Of a DNA stretch of 64,000 bases, positions 54,006-62,269 are shown one piece after another. Both the position numbers and the translations under genes were made by a program. Position 1 is the first letter of the stretch. Each line of letters begins with the position of its first letter. The stretch is from Glaciecola sp965660625 (lineage in GTDB: Bacteria > Pseudomonadota > Gammaproteobacteria > Enterobacterales > Alteromonadaceae). The stretch spans positions 1 to 64,000 of the forward strand of contig CBFIAR010000003.1 of NCBI GenBank assembly GCA_965660625.1. The letters run 5' to 3'. Below the pieces are notes generated by a model. That model searched no databases. It had not been told where the DNA came from and was given only the letters and a program-made list of their open reading frames with translations.

Positions 54006-54812
54006 ATGCGCAATACAGTAACAGAAAAAGTGATTTCCGTTCATCATTGGAACGAGACCCTATTTAGTTTCAAAACGACCAGACAGCAGGGCATCACATT
54101 CGAAAGTGGTCAGTTTGTGATGATCGGTCTAGAGGTCAATGGTCGACCGCTAATGAGGGCGTACAGCATTGCGAGCCCTCATTACGCAGATGAACTTGAG
54201 TTTTTCAGCATTAAAGTGCCTGACGGAGCGTTAACTTCTAAGCTGCAAAACATACAAGTGGGAGACGATATTATTGTCACAACGAGGCCGACGGGAACGC
54301 TTGTGCCCGGTTATCTTAATGAAGGGAAGCATCTTTATCTACTAAGTACTGGTACAGGATTAGCGCCTTTTATGAGTATTATTCGAGACCCTTTTATTTA
54401 CGATCACTTTGAAAAAGTCATTTTGGTGCACTGCGTTAGATATACTTCAGAGCTTGCTTATCAGGATGAGATTATGAATGTTTTGCCTGAGCATGAATAC
54501 TATGGAGACTTAGTGAGGGAAAAGCTGATTTATTTTCCTAGTGTAACAAGAGAGAGCCACTCTGAGTCTTTGCATGAGGATGAGGCAGACCTTATGCATC
54601 ATCAACGCATAACCACGCTGATCACTAGCGGCAAGTTAAGCAATGACATTGGCCTGCCTAAGTTAAACACTCAGAGCGACCGCTTTATGCTTTGCGGCAA
54701 CAACGATATGTTGCAAGACACAATGAAATTATTGGACGAATTAGGGTTTTCAAAAGCCACTTCTCGCGTAAAAGGCGACTATGTGATTGAGCAGGCATTT
54801 ATTGATAAATAG
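54006..54812 (+). CDS. fpr: Ferredoxin-NADP reductase
   Basis: A 268-residue FAD enzyme of the bacterial Fpr type. The FAD motif is R-A-Y-S-I-A-S, the NADP region L-L-S-T-G-T-G-L-A-P-F and F-M-L-C-G-N-N-D-M. It ends K-G-D-Y-V-I-E-Q-A-F-I-D-K, slightly unlike the usual Y-V-x-E-x-A-F. It moves electrons between NADPH and ferredoxin or flavodoxin. AAGGGAAG precedes the ATG. It stands alone. Confidence 0.92.
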   Translation: MRNTVTEKVISVHHWNETLFSFKTTRQQGITFESGQFVMIGLEVNGRPLMRAYSIASPHYADELEFFSIKVPDGALTSKLQNIQVGDDIIVTTRPTGTLVPGYLNEGKHLYLLSTGTGLAPFMSIIRDPFIYDHFEKVILVHCVRYTSELAYQDEIMNVLPEHEYYGDLVREKLIYFPSVTRESHSESLHEDEADLMHHQRITTLITSGKLSNDIGLPKLNTQSDRFMLCGNNDMLQDTMKLLDELGFSKATSRVKGDYVIEQAFIDK

Positions 54813-55223
54813 CCGTTTTTTTGTTGTAACAAGCCTTTGATAGTATTGGCAGTTGTCGAATGAAAAAGTCTGCTCAATTGAGATGACTGTCATTCAATAT
54901 TGATTAAAAATACGCTCGCTGACTGTTGCTAAATTGCGTCAGCCATTACTTATTTTCCTTGTAAGTGATTCGCTTTTTAAATTGCCAGCTTTTAACCGTC
55001 TGATTTTATATACCTAGGTATTGATTAAAGGTGAGTTATTGGGTATAACTTAGCATTCAACTTGTTTACGGTGCGCCATGCGCTGTTTTTTGACCGCCTA
55101 CCCTCTTTTGGTTGTGCTTACATCGCTTCACAATAGTGGCTTGTAAATGAAGTATGTTAGTTTAAAAATAATAATAAGCTCGGGCAGAGAAAGCTCGACA
55201 TCGCTACATTAGGAGCAAATGTC
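54813..55223. other. Intergenic region with a 12-bp palindrome
   Basis: About 410 bases with no gene. A perfect palindrome ATACCTAGGTAT lies at 55010-55021 and a GCTGAC/GTCAGC pair near 54919-54944. Either may be an operator of the small membrane protein downstream. No function is assigned. Confidence 0.4.
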
Positions 55224-55424
55224 ATGACACTATTGACGACACGTAATTTAACTCGCGCGTTAGTGCTGTGTTTAGCTTTTTTCTACTTATCGATCATTTC
55301 GGAATTCTTAGATTTTAATTTCTTGAATCACCTACCTGCTGTCAATATGAGTGCGCTTGTTGTTACCTGTGCGCTCGTGGTTTTTTGGATTGTATTCAGC
55401 ATAAGAGCCCGTCACAGACATTAA
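55224..55424 (+). CDS. Small two-helix membrane protein
   Basis: A 66-residue protein with AGGAG 5' of its ATG. Two hydrophobic helices (A-L-V-L-C-L-A-F-F-Y-L-S-I-I and A-L-V-V-T-C-A-L-V-V-F-W-I-V) are joined by a short loop, with a basic end R-A-R-H-R-H. I do not recognise a family. Good ribosome site and clear topology make it a likely real gene. Confidence 0.6.
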   Translation: MTLLTTRNLTRALVLCLAFFYLSIISEFLDFNFLNHLPAVNMSALVVTCALVVFWIVFSIRARHRH

Positions 55425-55541
55425 GCGAGATGATTGCGCTTAATCACTTTGGGTTCATTGCGAATTTATTAGCAGAATAATGAGACAAGCATTCTCTAAA
55501 TGCTACAATCAATTTTTATTTATTGAGAACTGCTTGCTTTT

Positions 55542-56594
55542 ATGTTTTTGCTTATCATATATGTGCTGATCGCACTTGGTTTTTCGTTTATTTGTTCAAT
55601 TGCAGAAGCGGTCATTTTGAGTGTTTCGCAAGCCTATATTTCACTTTTGGAAAAAGATGGAAAGCCCTCTGGTGTGTTATTAGGTCAGTTAACTAGTGAC
55701 ATAAATAAACCGCTATCAGCAATACTAACCTTAAACACCATTGCTCACACCATGGGCGCTGCAGGCGCTGGAGCTCAAGCTGCTGCAGTATTCGGTGACG
55801 CCTATTTGGGTATTATTTCTGCTGTACTGACAATGCTAATCTTAGTGTTCTCTGAAATTATTCCCAAAACACTTGGCGCAACCTTTTGGCGACAGTTGGC
55901 TCCAAGCACGGCTCATTTCCTTAAATACCTAATTATCGTCTTGTACCCGTTTGTCAAAATGTCAGAAAAATTAACCAGTGGCTTTACAGAAGAGAGCCCT
56001 CTCAAAGGCTTAAGCCGAAGTGAATTGCTTGCAATGGCAGAGTTATCTGGTCAAGAAGGTCAGTTGGCGAAACAAGAATCCCGCTTTTTGAAGAGTTTAT
56101 TGCAATTGCATGAGTTGTCGGTAAAAGACGCAATGACACATCGCACGGTAGTATTTTCAGCGCCCGAATTGATGAATGTAACTGAATTTATGGAACAAAA
56201 ACTACCGACAGAGTTTTCGCGTATTCCTATATATGAGGGGGATCATCGTGAGAATATCAGCGGGTTTGTTCTCAAGTCCGATATTCTCCTTTCTAAAGCT
56301 AACGGAGAGGGAGACAAAAAATTAAGTGAGATGAGTAATGCTTTACCGACTGTTTTAAGCAATATGCCTTTATCGAGCACCTTTGACCAATTTTTGAAGT
56401 CACGTATCCACATGATATTGGTGGTGGACGAATATGGAGGACTAGAAGGCTTACTAACACTAGAAGATTTGCTCGAAAGCCTGTTAGGTATCGAAATTGT
56501 GGATGAAAGCGACACCAATGTGAGCATGAAGCAACTTGCAAAAGTAATGTGGCGCAGCCGTGAACGCCGGCTCATGAAAAAAGGTAGCAAGTAG
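55542..56594 (+). CDS. CNNM/DUF21-CBS transporter-like protein
   Basis: A 350-residue protein. DUF21/CNNM membrane domain at about 1-150 (C-S-I-A-E-A-V-I-L-S, F-S-E-I-I-P-K-T-L-G), then a CBS pair at about 195-320 (V-D-A-M-T-H-R type: V-K-D-A-M-T-H-R-T-V, and V-V-D-E-Y-G-G-L-E-G-L-L-T-L-E-D-L). The CorC_HlyC domain found in CorB/C relatives is lacking. CNNM proteins export Mg2+ in exchange for Na+, and the CBS pair binds ATP-Mg. The start ATG directly enters the first helix. Confidence 0.86.
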   Translation: MFLLIIYVLIALGFSFICSIAEAVILSVSQAYISLLEKDGKPSGVLLGQLTSDINKPLSAILTLNTIAHTMGAAGAGAQAAAVFGDAYLGIISAVLTMLILVFSEIIPKTLGATFWRQLAPSTAHFLKYLIIVLYPFVKMSEKLTSGFTEESPLKGLSRSELLAMAELSGQEGQLAKQESRFLKSLLQLHELSVKDAMTHRTVVFSAPELMNVTEFMEQKLPTEFSRIPIYEGDHRENISGFVLKSDILLSKANGEGDKKLSEMSNALPTVLSNMPLSSTFDQFLKSRIHMILVVDEYGGLEGLLTLEDLLESLLGIEIVDESDTNVSMKQLAKVMWRSRERRLMKKGSK

Positions 56595-56651
56595 TCACAT
56601 TAGCGATATCTATGTGCACTGATATCTGTGTCGAATTAAAACATTACCGGT

Positions 56652-57131
56652 TCAATTAATGTTCTTTTGTGGTGTGGCATCAGTGCCTTCGTCCTCATGT
56701 AACATATTTCGCCACGCGCCTAAATGATTGGCATAGCTCTGTTTTAATTGACTGCTCACTTCTTCTACGGCCAACAAATCTTCTGGAATTTCTATTAATA
56801 TACGCCAGTGATTAAGAGCGTTGGTGGCAGCAGCGCAAAGCTGCGCTATAGATGCATGAGCCTGCTGTGAATTTGCGATCTTGTCGTTTGTTTGCGAGCA
56901 CAGAAGCGCAAGCGGAGTCTCGGCGATCGGGGCCATATTTTGGGTTATTTCATAATCACGCAGCAACTGTTGATAGCTTTCGTTGTTTGCTTCGATATCT
57001 TTTCCGCTTTCATTAACTTCTAGAATTATCGAATGCGCATATCCTATCGTATCAAACGTGCTCAAATGCAATTGTTGGAAAATACGTTCCTTAGCTTGTA
57101 AACGAGGGTCTACCCATTTTTCATCGGACAT
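56652..57131 (-). CDS. Uncharacterised cytoplasmic helical protein
   Basis: A 159-residue protein. I start it at ATG 57131 because GGAGG lies seven bases before it. The frame upstream, to 57230, is AT-rich and implausible as protein. It is all-helical by eye, with no signal, membrane helix or known motif (L-Q-A-K-E-R-I-F-Q-Q-L-H-L and N-A-L-N-H-W-R-I-L-I). It lies between the convergent CNNM gene and the divergent nhaD. No function is assigned. Confidence 0.65.
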   Translation of the reverse strand: MSDEKWVDPRLQAKERIFQQLHLSTFDTIGYAHSIILEVNESGKDIEANNESYQQLLRDYEITQNMAPIAETPLALLCSQTNDKIANSQQAHASIAQLCAAATNALNHWRILIEIPEDLLAVEEVSSQLKQSYANHLGAWRNMLHEDEGTDATPQKNIN

Positions 57132-57373
57132 TTTGTATCCTCCATGCGCAAAATTAAAAAAAGTATTTTTCTTGTTACGAAAAAAAAGCAATTCAGTATC
57201 GTTTGGTGCCCAAAAAATATAAAAAACCATACTGATAAATCTAACTGTAGTAAACTCATGGCCTCAAATGCTTTGATTCATGCCAAGATGTTATTTTCCA
57301 GTTTCATTATTTCTGTATCTTGAAAGCGCTTGGAGAGTCATCTATTCGAGTTTTCGTATCAATGGAGTTTTTA

Positions 57374-58798
57374 ATGAGTTTTCGTGTTGTTATTATGCTG
57401 CTACTGTCTTTATCTGTGAATTTGGGTGCTCAAGCGTCTGAAACCGGCGGAATGAGTGACATTAGTATTTTGGATTTAACGGCAACTAGTTATGGTTTTA
57501 TTGCCATCGCTATTTTTGTGATTGCCTATGTTTTCGTGATCTTGGAGGAGAAGCTTCATTTACGAAAATCAAAACCCGTCCTGTTGGCCGCTGGTATTAT
57601 TTGGATCTTGATTGCGATTGCTTACTTGGGGCAGGGTGAGCACGAGCTTGTTGCACAGGCGATTAGGCACAACTTCTTAGAATATTCTGAACTCTTTTTC
57701 TTTCTGTTAGTGGCAATGACCTATATCAACGCAATGCTAGAGCGCGGCGTATTTGACGCGCTGCGTGATGTGTTGGTGAGTAAAGGATTGAGTTATAAAA
57801 GTGTGTTTTGGTTTACCGGCATACTTGCATTTTTTATCTCGCCAATTGCCGATAACCTAACCACGGCGCTGGTGATGTGCGCAGTGGTCATGGCGGTAGG
57901 TAAAGACGAGCCTAAATTTATTGGAATAGCATGTATTAATATCGTCGTAGCCGCTAATGCTGGTGGCGCCTTTAGTCCTTTTGGTGATATCACTACATTG
58001 ATGGTTTGGCAAAAAGGTATCCTTGAATTTTGGACCTTCTTCGATCTGTTTATTCCGTCTGTTGTTAACTTCATAATACCTGCAATCATTATGAGTTTTG
58101 CGTTACCGGGGGGTAGACCTACACCTAAAAAAGGTGCACCTAGATTTAAGATCAAGCAAGGTGGTTTAGTGATTGTCGGTTTGTTTCTTGCAACCATTGT
58201 TACGGCGATTAGCTTTCACTTAGTCCTCCATATGCCACCAGTATTTGGCATGATGACGGGTTTTGCTTATCTCAAACTATTTGCATACTTCCTCAAGCAA
58301 CAGCAGCAAGATTGGGAACAAGACCCTGACGCTTCTCCAGGCTCAACACCACATGGAAGCTATGGCAAATTTGATATTTTTAACAAGATAGCACAAGCAG
58401 AATGGGACACATTATTCTTCTTTTATGGGGTTATTTTAGCTGTTGGTGGTCTAGGTTTTATGGGCTATTTAGGCATGACGTCTGAATTTATGTACGGCCA
58501 GTTGGGTGCATTAAATGCAAATATCTTAGTTGGCCTGCTTTCCGCGGTCGTCGACAACATTCCTGTGATGTTTGCAGTATTAACAATGAACCCTGAAATG
58601 AACGAGGTGCAATGGTTGCTTGTTACGTTAACCGCCGGCGTCGGCGGTAGTTTACTATCTATCGGTTCTGCGGCGGGCGTTGCCTTAATGGGGCAAGCTC
58701 GAGGTCACTACAGTTTTTTCGTGCATCTAAAATGGACTCCAGCCATTGCTCTAGGTTATGCCGCAAGTATCGCTGTGCACATGCTATTGAATGGATAA
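57374..58798 (+). CDS. nhaD: Na+/H+ antiporter NhaD
   Basis: A 474-residue antiporter. Start at ATG 57374, preceded by GGAG at 57364-57367; the frame stays open further upstream. It begins with a cleavable signal-like segment (V-V-I-M-L-L-L-S-L-S-V-N-L-G-A-Q-A-S) as other NhaD proteins do. About twelve helices follow, with the family motifs P-I-A-D-N-L-T-T-A-L-V, N-A-G-G-A-F-S-P-F-G-D-I-T-T and V-V-D-N-I-P-V-M-F-A. It takes protons in for Na+ or Li+ and is common in marine and haloalkaliphilic gammaproteobacteria. Confidence 0.93.
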   Translation: MSFRVVIMLLLSLSVNLGAQASETGGMSDISILDLTATSYGFIAIAIFVIAYVFVILEEKLHLRKSKPVLLAAGIIWILIAIAYLGQGEHELVAQAIRHNFLEYSELFFFLLVAMTYINAMLERGVFDALRDVLVSKGLSYKSVFWFTGILAFFISPIADNLTTALVMCAVVMAVGKDEPKFIGIACINIVVAANAGGAFSPFGDITTLMVWQKGILEFWTFFDLFIPSVVNFIIPAIIMSFALPGGRPTPKKGAPRFKIKQGGLVIVGLFLATIVTAISFHLVLHMPPVFGMMTGFAYLKLFAYFLKQQQQDWEQDPDASPGSTPHGSYGKFDIFNKIAQAEWDTLFFFYGVILAVGGLGFMGYLGMTSEFMYGQLGALNANILVGLLSAVVDNIPVMFAVLTMNPEMNEVQWLLVTLTAGVGGSLLSIGSAAGVALMGQARGHYSFFVHLKWTPAIALGYAASIAVHMLLNG

Positions 58799-58826
58799 TC
58801 CTATCGTGCTGTCTTGCAAATTAACT

Positions 58827-58860
58827 AAGAATAAGCACCGAAAACTTATCTTATTCTTTT
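58827..58860 (+). terminator. Terminator-like hairpin after nhaD
   Basis: A perfect 9-bp stem (AAGAATAAG 58827-58835 with CTTATTCTT 58850-58858) around a 14-base loop, ending in four T. AT-rich, so weaker than usual. Confidence 0.55.
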
Positions 58861-58963
58861 AAGATGTAACTTTTTGGCTCGAATTTTGGCATAATACCGC
58901 CACTTTTTACCCTGAGTGTAAAACAACTGTCTTCACGTGTGTGAAAATGGTTTGAGAGGCGCA

Positions 58964-59896
58964 ATGAAAGCATTAGATATAAAGGGCTTGGCAAAAACCT
59001 ACAAAGGTGGAGTGCAGGCGCTAAAAGGAATTGATTTAACCGTCGAGGAAGGTGATTTTTTTGCCTTACTTGGCCCTAATGGTGCGGGTAAATCAACCAC
59101 AATCGGCATCGTTAGCTCGCTAGTTAACAAATCGAGCGGCAGTGTAAAAATATTCGAACACGATTTAGCGACAGACATCGTAAACGCAAAAAGCTGCATT
59201 GGTTTGGTACCGCAAGAGTTTAATTTCAATCAGTTTGAAACCTTATTTCAAATAGTGGTTAATCAAGCCGGATATTATGGCGTACCTCGTTCGGTTGCGA
59301 AAGTACGTGCCGAAAAATACCTGAAGCAACTCGATTTATGGGACAAACGTCATTCTGCAGGAAGAGAGTTGTCTGGCGGCATGAAACGTCGATTGATGAT
59401 TGCACGTGCTTTAATGCATGAGCCTCGCATGCTGATTCTGGATGAACCAACTGCAGGTGTGGATATCGAAGTGCGTCGTTCAATGTGGACTTTCCTCAAA
59501 AAAATCAACGAACAAGGAATCACCATCATTTTAACTACGCATTATTTGGAAGAAGCCGAGATGCTGTGCCGAAATATAGCGATTATAGATAAAGGTAAAA
59601 TTGTCAAAAATACCAGTATGAAGGCATTATTGGCAACTCTGAACGTTGAAACCTTTGTTTTTGATGTAGCATCTGGTGCCAATAAAATCAGCATAGAAGG
59701 CTTTGAGTCCAGAGCGAATGATGATCAAACCTTAGAGGTCGATGTACCCAAAGCCAGCGGCTTGAATCCAGTGTTTGAAGAACTATCCAAGCAAAACGTG
59801 CAGGTGATGAGTATGCGCAACAAGTCGAATCGATTAGAAGAGTTGTTTGTTCGTTTAGTGGAAGCTAATCACGAAAAAGGAGCGACCGATGAGTAA
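58964..59896 (+). CDS. yadG: ABC transporter ATP-binding protein (YadG-like)
   Basis: A 310-residue ABC ATPase. Walker A G-P-N-G-A-G-K-S-T, signature L-S-G-G-M-K-R-R, Walker B M-L-I-L-D-E-P-T-A-G-V, H-loop T-T-H-Y-L-E-E-A-E. The C-terminal ~75 residues form the extension seen in YadG and other ABC-2 exporters. Start at ATG 58964, after GAGAGG; an upstream ATG at 58937 has no such site. Its end overlaps the permease gene by eight bases. The substrate is unknown. Confidence 0.9.
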   Translation: MKALDIKGLAKTYKGGVQALKGIDLTVEEGDFFALLGPNGAGKSTTIGIVSSLVNKSSGSVKIFEHDLATDIVNAKSCIGLVPQEFNFNQFETLFQIVVNQAGYYGVPRSVAKVRAEKYLKQLDLWDKRHSAGRELSGGMKRRLMIARALMHEPRMLILDEPTAGVDIEVRRSMWTFLKKINEQGITIILTTHYLEEAEMLCRNIAIIDKGKIVKNTSMKALLATLNVETFVFDVASGANKISIEGFESRANDDQTLEVDVPKASGLNPVFEELSKQNVQVMSMRNKSNRLEELFVRLVEANHEKGATDE

Positions 59897-60671
59897 TCAC
59901 AATTTGACAGCGCTCTCAACCATATGGATTAAAGAGTGCACGCGTTTCTTGCGAATCTGGGTACAAACATTAGTGCCGCCTGCTATTACAATGTCATTAT
60001 ATTTTGTCATTTTTGGTAAGCTTATTGGTGACAGAATCGGTCCAATTGATGGTTCTAGTTATATGGAATTTATTGTTCCTGGCTTGATTATGATGGCGGT
60101 GATCACTAGCTCATATGCGAACGTGTCGTCCTCCTTTTTCAGTGCTAAATTTCAACGTAATGTTGAAGAAATACTGGTTGCCCCAGTCCCAACATGGGTA
60201 GTTATTATGGGGTTTGTCGGCGGTGGCGTAGCGCGAGCCTCGATCATTGGTGTCGTCGTTATTATTGTATCGATGTTGTTTGTGGAGATAAACATCGCTC
60301 ATTACGGTATTATTATTCTAACCATTTTATTAACCGCCGTTTTGTTTTCTACAGCGGGCTTGATCAATGGTATTTACGCAAAAAGTTTTGACGATATCAG
60401 TATTATACCAACTTTCGTTTTGACCCCGCTTACTTACCTTGGTGGCGTTTTTTACTCGGCATCAATGTTAGAAAAAGTATTTAACGAATTCTGGCAGGGC
60501 GTTATTTTAGTTAACCCGATTTACCATATGGTCAATGCTTTTCGCTATGGCTTCTTAGGTAGCGCAGACGTAGATTACGTGATGGCCTTGGGTATTTTGA
60601 TTGGCTCTAACCTTGTTTTGTTTGCTATCGCTTATCGCTTGTTATCTAAAGGGACAGGTATTCGTACTTAA
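59889..60671 (+). CDS. yadH: ABC-2 type permease (YadH-like)
   Basis: A 260-residue membrane subunit with six hydrophobic helices and the ABC-2 signature G-S-S-Y-M-E-F-I-V-P-G-L-I-M-M, then L-T-Y-L-G-G-V-F-Y-S and N-P-I-Y-H-M-V-N. It dimerises with the ATPase encoded just upstream. It shares one base with the following methyltransferase gene (TAATG), so three genes form a tight operon. Confidence 0.91.
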   Translation: MSNHNLTALSTIWIKECTRFLRIWVQTLVPPAITMSLYFVIFGKLIGDRIGPIDGSSYMEFIVPGLIMMAVITSSYANVSSSFFSAKFQRNVEEILVAPVPTWVVIMGFVGGGVARASIIGVVVIIVSMLFVEINIAHYGIIILTILLTAVLFSTAGLINGIYAKSFDDISIIPTFVLTPLTYLGGVFYSASMLEKVFNEFWQGVILVNPIYHMVNAFRYGFLGSADVDYVMALGILIGSNLVLFAIAYRLLSKGTGIRT

Positions 60672-61390
60672 TGGAATCAAGACCGAGGGAAATTACGACG
60701 AATCAGTTGGGAGTTCACGAAGACCTTACCTGTATTGTGAATAAGTATCGGCAGTCTGAATTTAAAAAGCCGATTGCTGTACATACTAAAGAAGCCTTCC
60801 AACAGGTTATCGATTGGTTAGGCGATTGGCAAGGCGATGTGATTATCGATGCATGCTGTGGTGTGGGCGAAAGCAGTATTGTGCTAGCACAACAATACCC
60901 AAATGCGATGATTATTGGCATTGACAAGTCTGTGGCTCGACTCGATAAATACGCATATTATAAGCGACAGCAAACGGACAAAAGCGTCAACAAACGCGTT
61001 GATAGAGGCATTGAGAATGTGAAAGTTTTTCAAGCAGACTTGAACGATTTCTGGCGCTTAGTTGCCAATTATTCAGCAACTGCACAGTGGAAGATCAGCA
61101 AACAATGTTTGTTCTATCCCAATCCTTACCCTAAAAAATCACAAGTGCAAAAGCGTTGGCATGCAAGCCCTGCTTTTGTTGCCTTGCTGACGTGTTCAAG
61201 GAGGATCGAAGTAAGAAGCAACTGGCTAACCTATCTAGAAGAATTCCAGCAAGCACTACAACTACATGATGTGAAGAGCTTCATCCAAGAAGTTAGCGGG
61301 GCTCCTATCACGCCGTTCGAGCGAAAGTATACAGAATCAGGTCAGCAGTGCTGGCAACTTCAGACGCACGCTGAGGGTGAGGAAAGATAA
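60671..61390 (+). CDS. TrmB-like SAM methyltransferase
   Basis: A 239-residue protein of the tRNA (guanine-N7) methyltransferase family, but divergent from TrmB. SAM motif I is I-D-A-C-C-G-V-G-E-S-S, and the family's signature is kept as Y-P-N-P-Y-P-K-K-S-Q-V-Q-K-R-W-H. It starts within the permease stop and overlaps the convergent EAL gene by 31 bases. The canonical trmB should lie elsewhere, making this a paralogue of unknown target. Linkage to an exporter is odd, and could be merely positional. Confidence 0.8.
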   Translation: MESRPREITTNQLGVHEDLTCIVNKYRQSEFKKPIAVHTKEAFQQVIDWLGDWQGDVIIDACCGVGESSIVLAQQYPNAMIIGIDKSVARLDKYAYYKRQQTDKSVNKRVDRGIENVKVFQADLNDFWRLVANYSATAQWKISKQCLFYPNPYPKKSQVQKRWHASPAFVALLTCSRRIEVRSNWLTYLEEFQQALQLHDVKSFIQEVSGAPITPFERKYTESGQQCWQLQTHAEGEER

Positions 61391-62052
61391 AAGCCTTGTC
61401 CATAATCGATGCCCATCGAGAGAACAAAAGCTAATGTTTTTTTGTTCTCAATATGCTCTGCTACTAATTTCGTTTTTGTTGCTTTGCAGAGTTTGACCAA
61501 TTCACCCAATAATGCTTTATCTATAGGTAAGCGGTTAATCAACACACCGGATAACTTAATTGCTTGAATTTTCAATGTAAGTGCTTGTTTTAAAGCTGCA
61601 TTGATCGTGGATACGTCATCTATGATAATGGCCAAATTTGGGCATTTCTCGCGCAGGTGGGAAATAACGGGTAAGTGTTTTTGTAAGGCTATATGTGATA
61701 TTTCGATCCCAAATAAGGTCGTGCTTGTATTTTCATGTGAGTAGATTAACCATGCTACGAGTGACTCGTCGTTTAAATCTGATTCGCTCAAATTTATACT
61801 CCAAGGCATGTTGCGATGCACACAGTAGCGACGACTTTGTTCGTATATATGATGGGTTAACTCTGCATTCCAATTTTCTCTTTCAACAATGGTCAAAAAT
61901 TCGCTCGGTAAAAATATGTGTTCTTTATCTCCGAGTAGTCTGGCTAGGCACTCGTAACGCCACACGCGGTTATTCTGTATGTTCATGATGGGTTGAAAAT
62001 AAGGAACGACGCGTTCCATTTTGAAATCTACTTCGACCTGTGGATGAGTCAT
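61360..62052 (-). CDS. Degenerate EAL-domain protein
   Basis: A 230-residue stand-alone EAL domain. The name motif is Y-E-C-L-A-R in place of E-A-L/E-V-L-x-R. The Asn is kept in I-N-L-S-E-S. The loop that carries the metal-binding D-D-F-G is D-D-V-S, the K-x-D is K-L-S, and the later A-E-G-V-E is A-E-H-I-E. G-Q-G-F-Y-L-S is kept. Loss of Asp in K-x-D and the changed loop suggest weak or no c-di-GMP hydrolysis, so it may bind c-di-GMP or another protein. It overlaps the TrmB-like gene tail to tail. Confidence 0.85.
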   Translation of the reverse strand: MTHPQVEVDFKMERVVPYFQPIMNIQNNRVWRYECLARLLGDKEHIFLPSEFLTIVERENWNAELTHHIYEQSRRYCVHRNMPWSINLSESDLNDESLVAWLIYSHENTSTTLFGIEISHIALQKHLPVISHLREKCPNLAIIIDDVSTINAALKQALTLKIQAIKLSGVLINRLPIDKALLGELVKLCKATKTKLVAEHIENKKTLAFVLSMGIDYGQGFYLSSPSACV

Positions 62053-62269
62053 ATTAGTACCTTGTGTTGGTCGTTATTAGGCTGAAATTTCACCATCTGC
62101 TCAATATATATCAGCTCTAAACAGCAAAGTCTTTAATGTTTTCAATAATTTCGCGTGTTTTTACATCAATTTAGCGTATTTTGTTGATATTTGTGACATC
62201 CGATATCTTGGTATTGATGCAGAAGTGGGGTAAAGTTCGCGCTCGAAAGTTTTCATGTAAGGTTACAAA

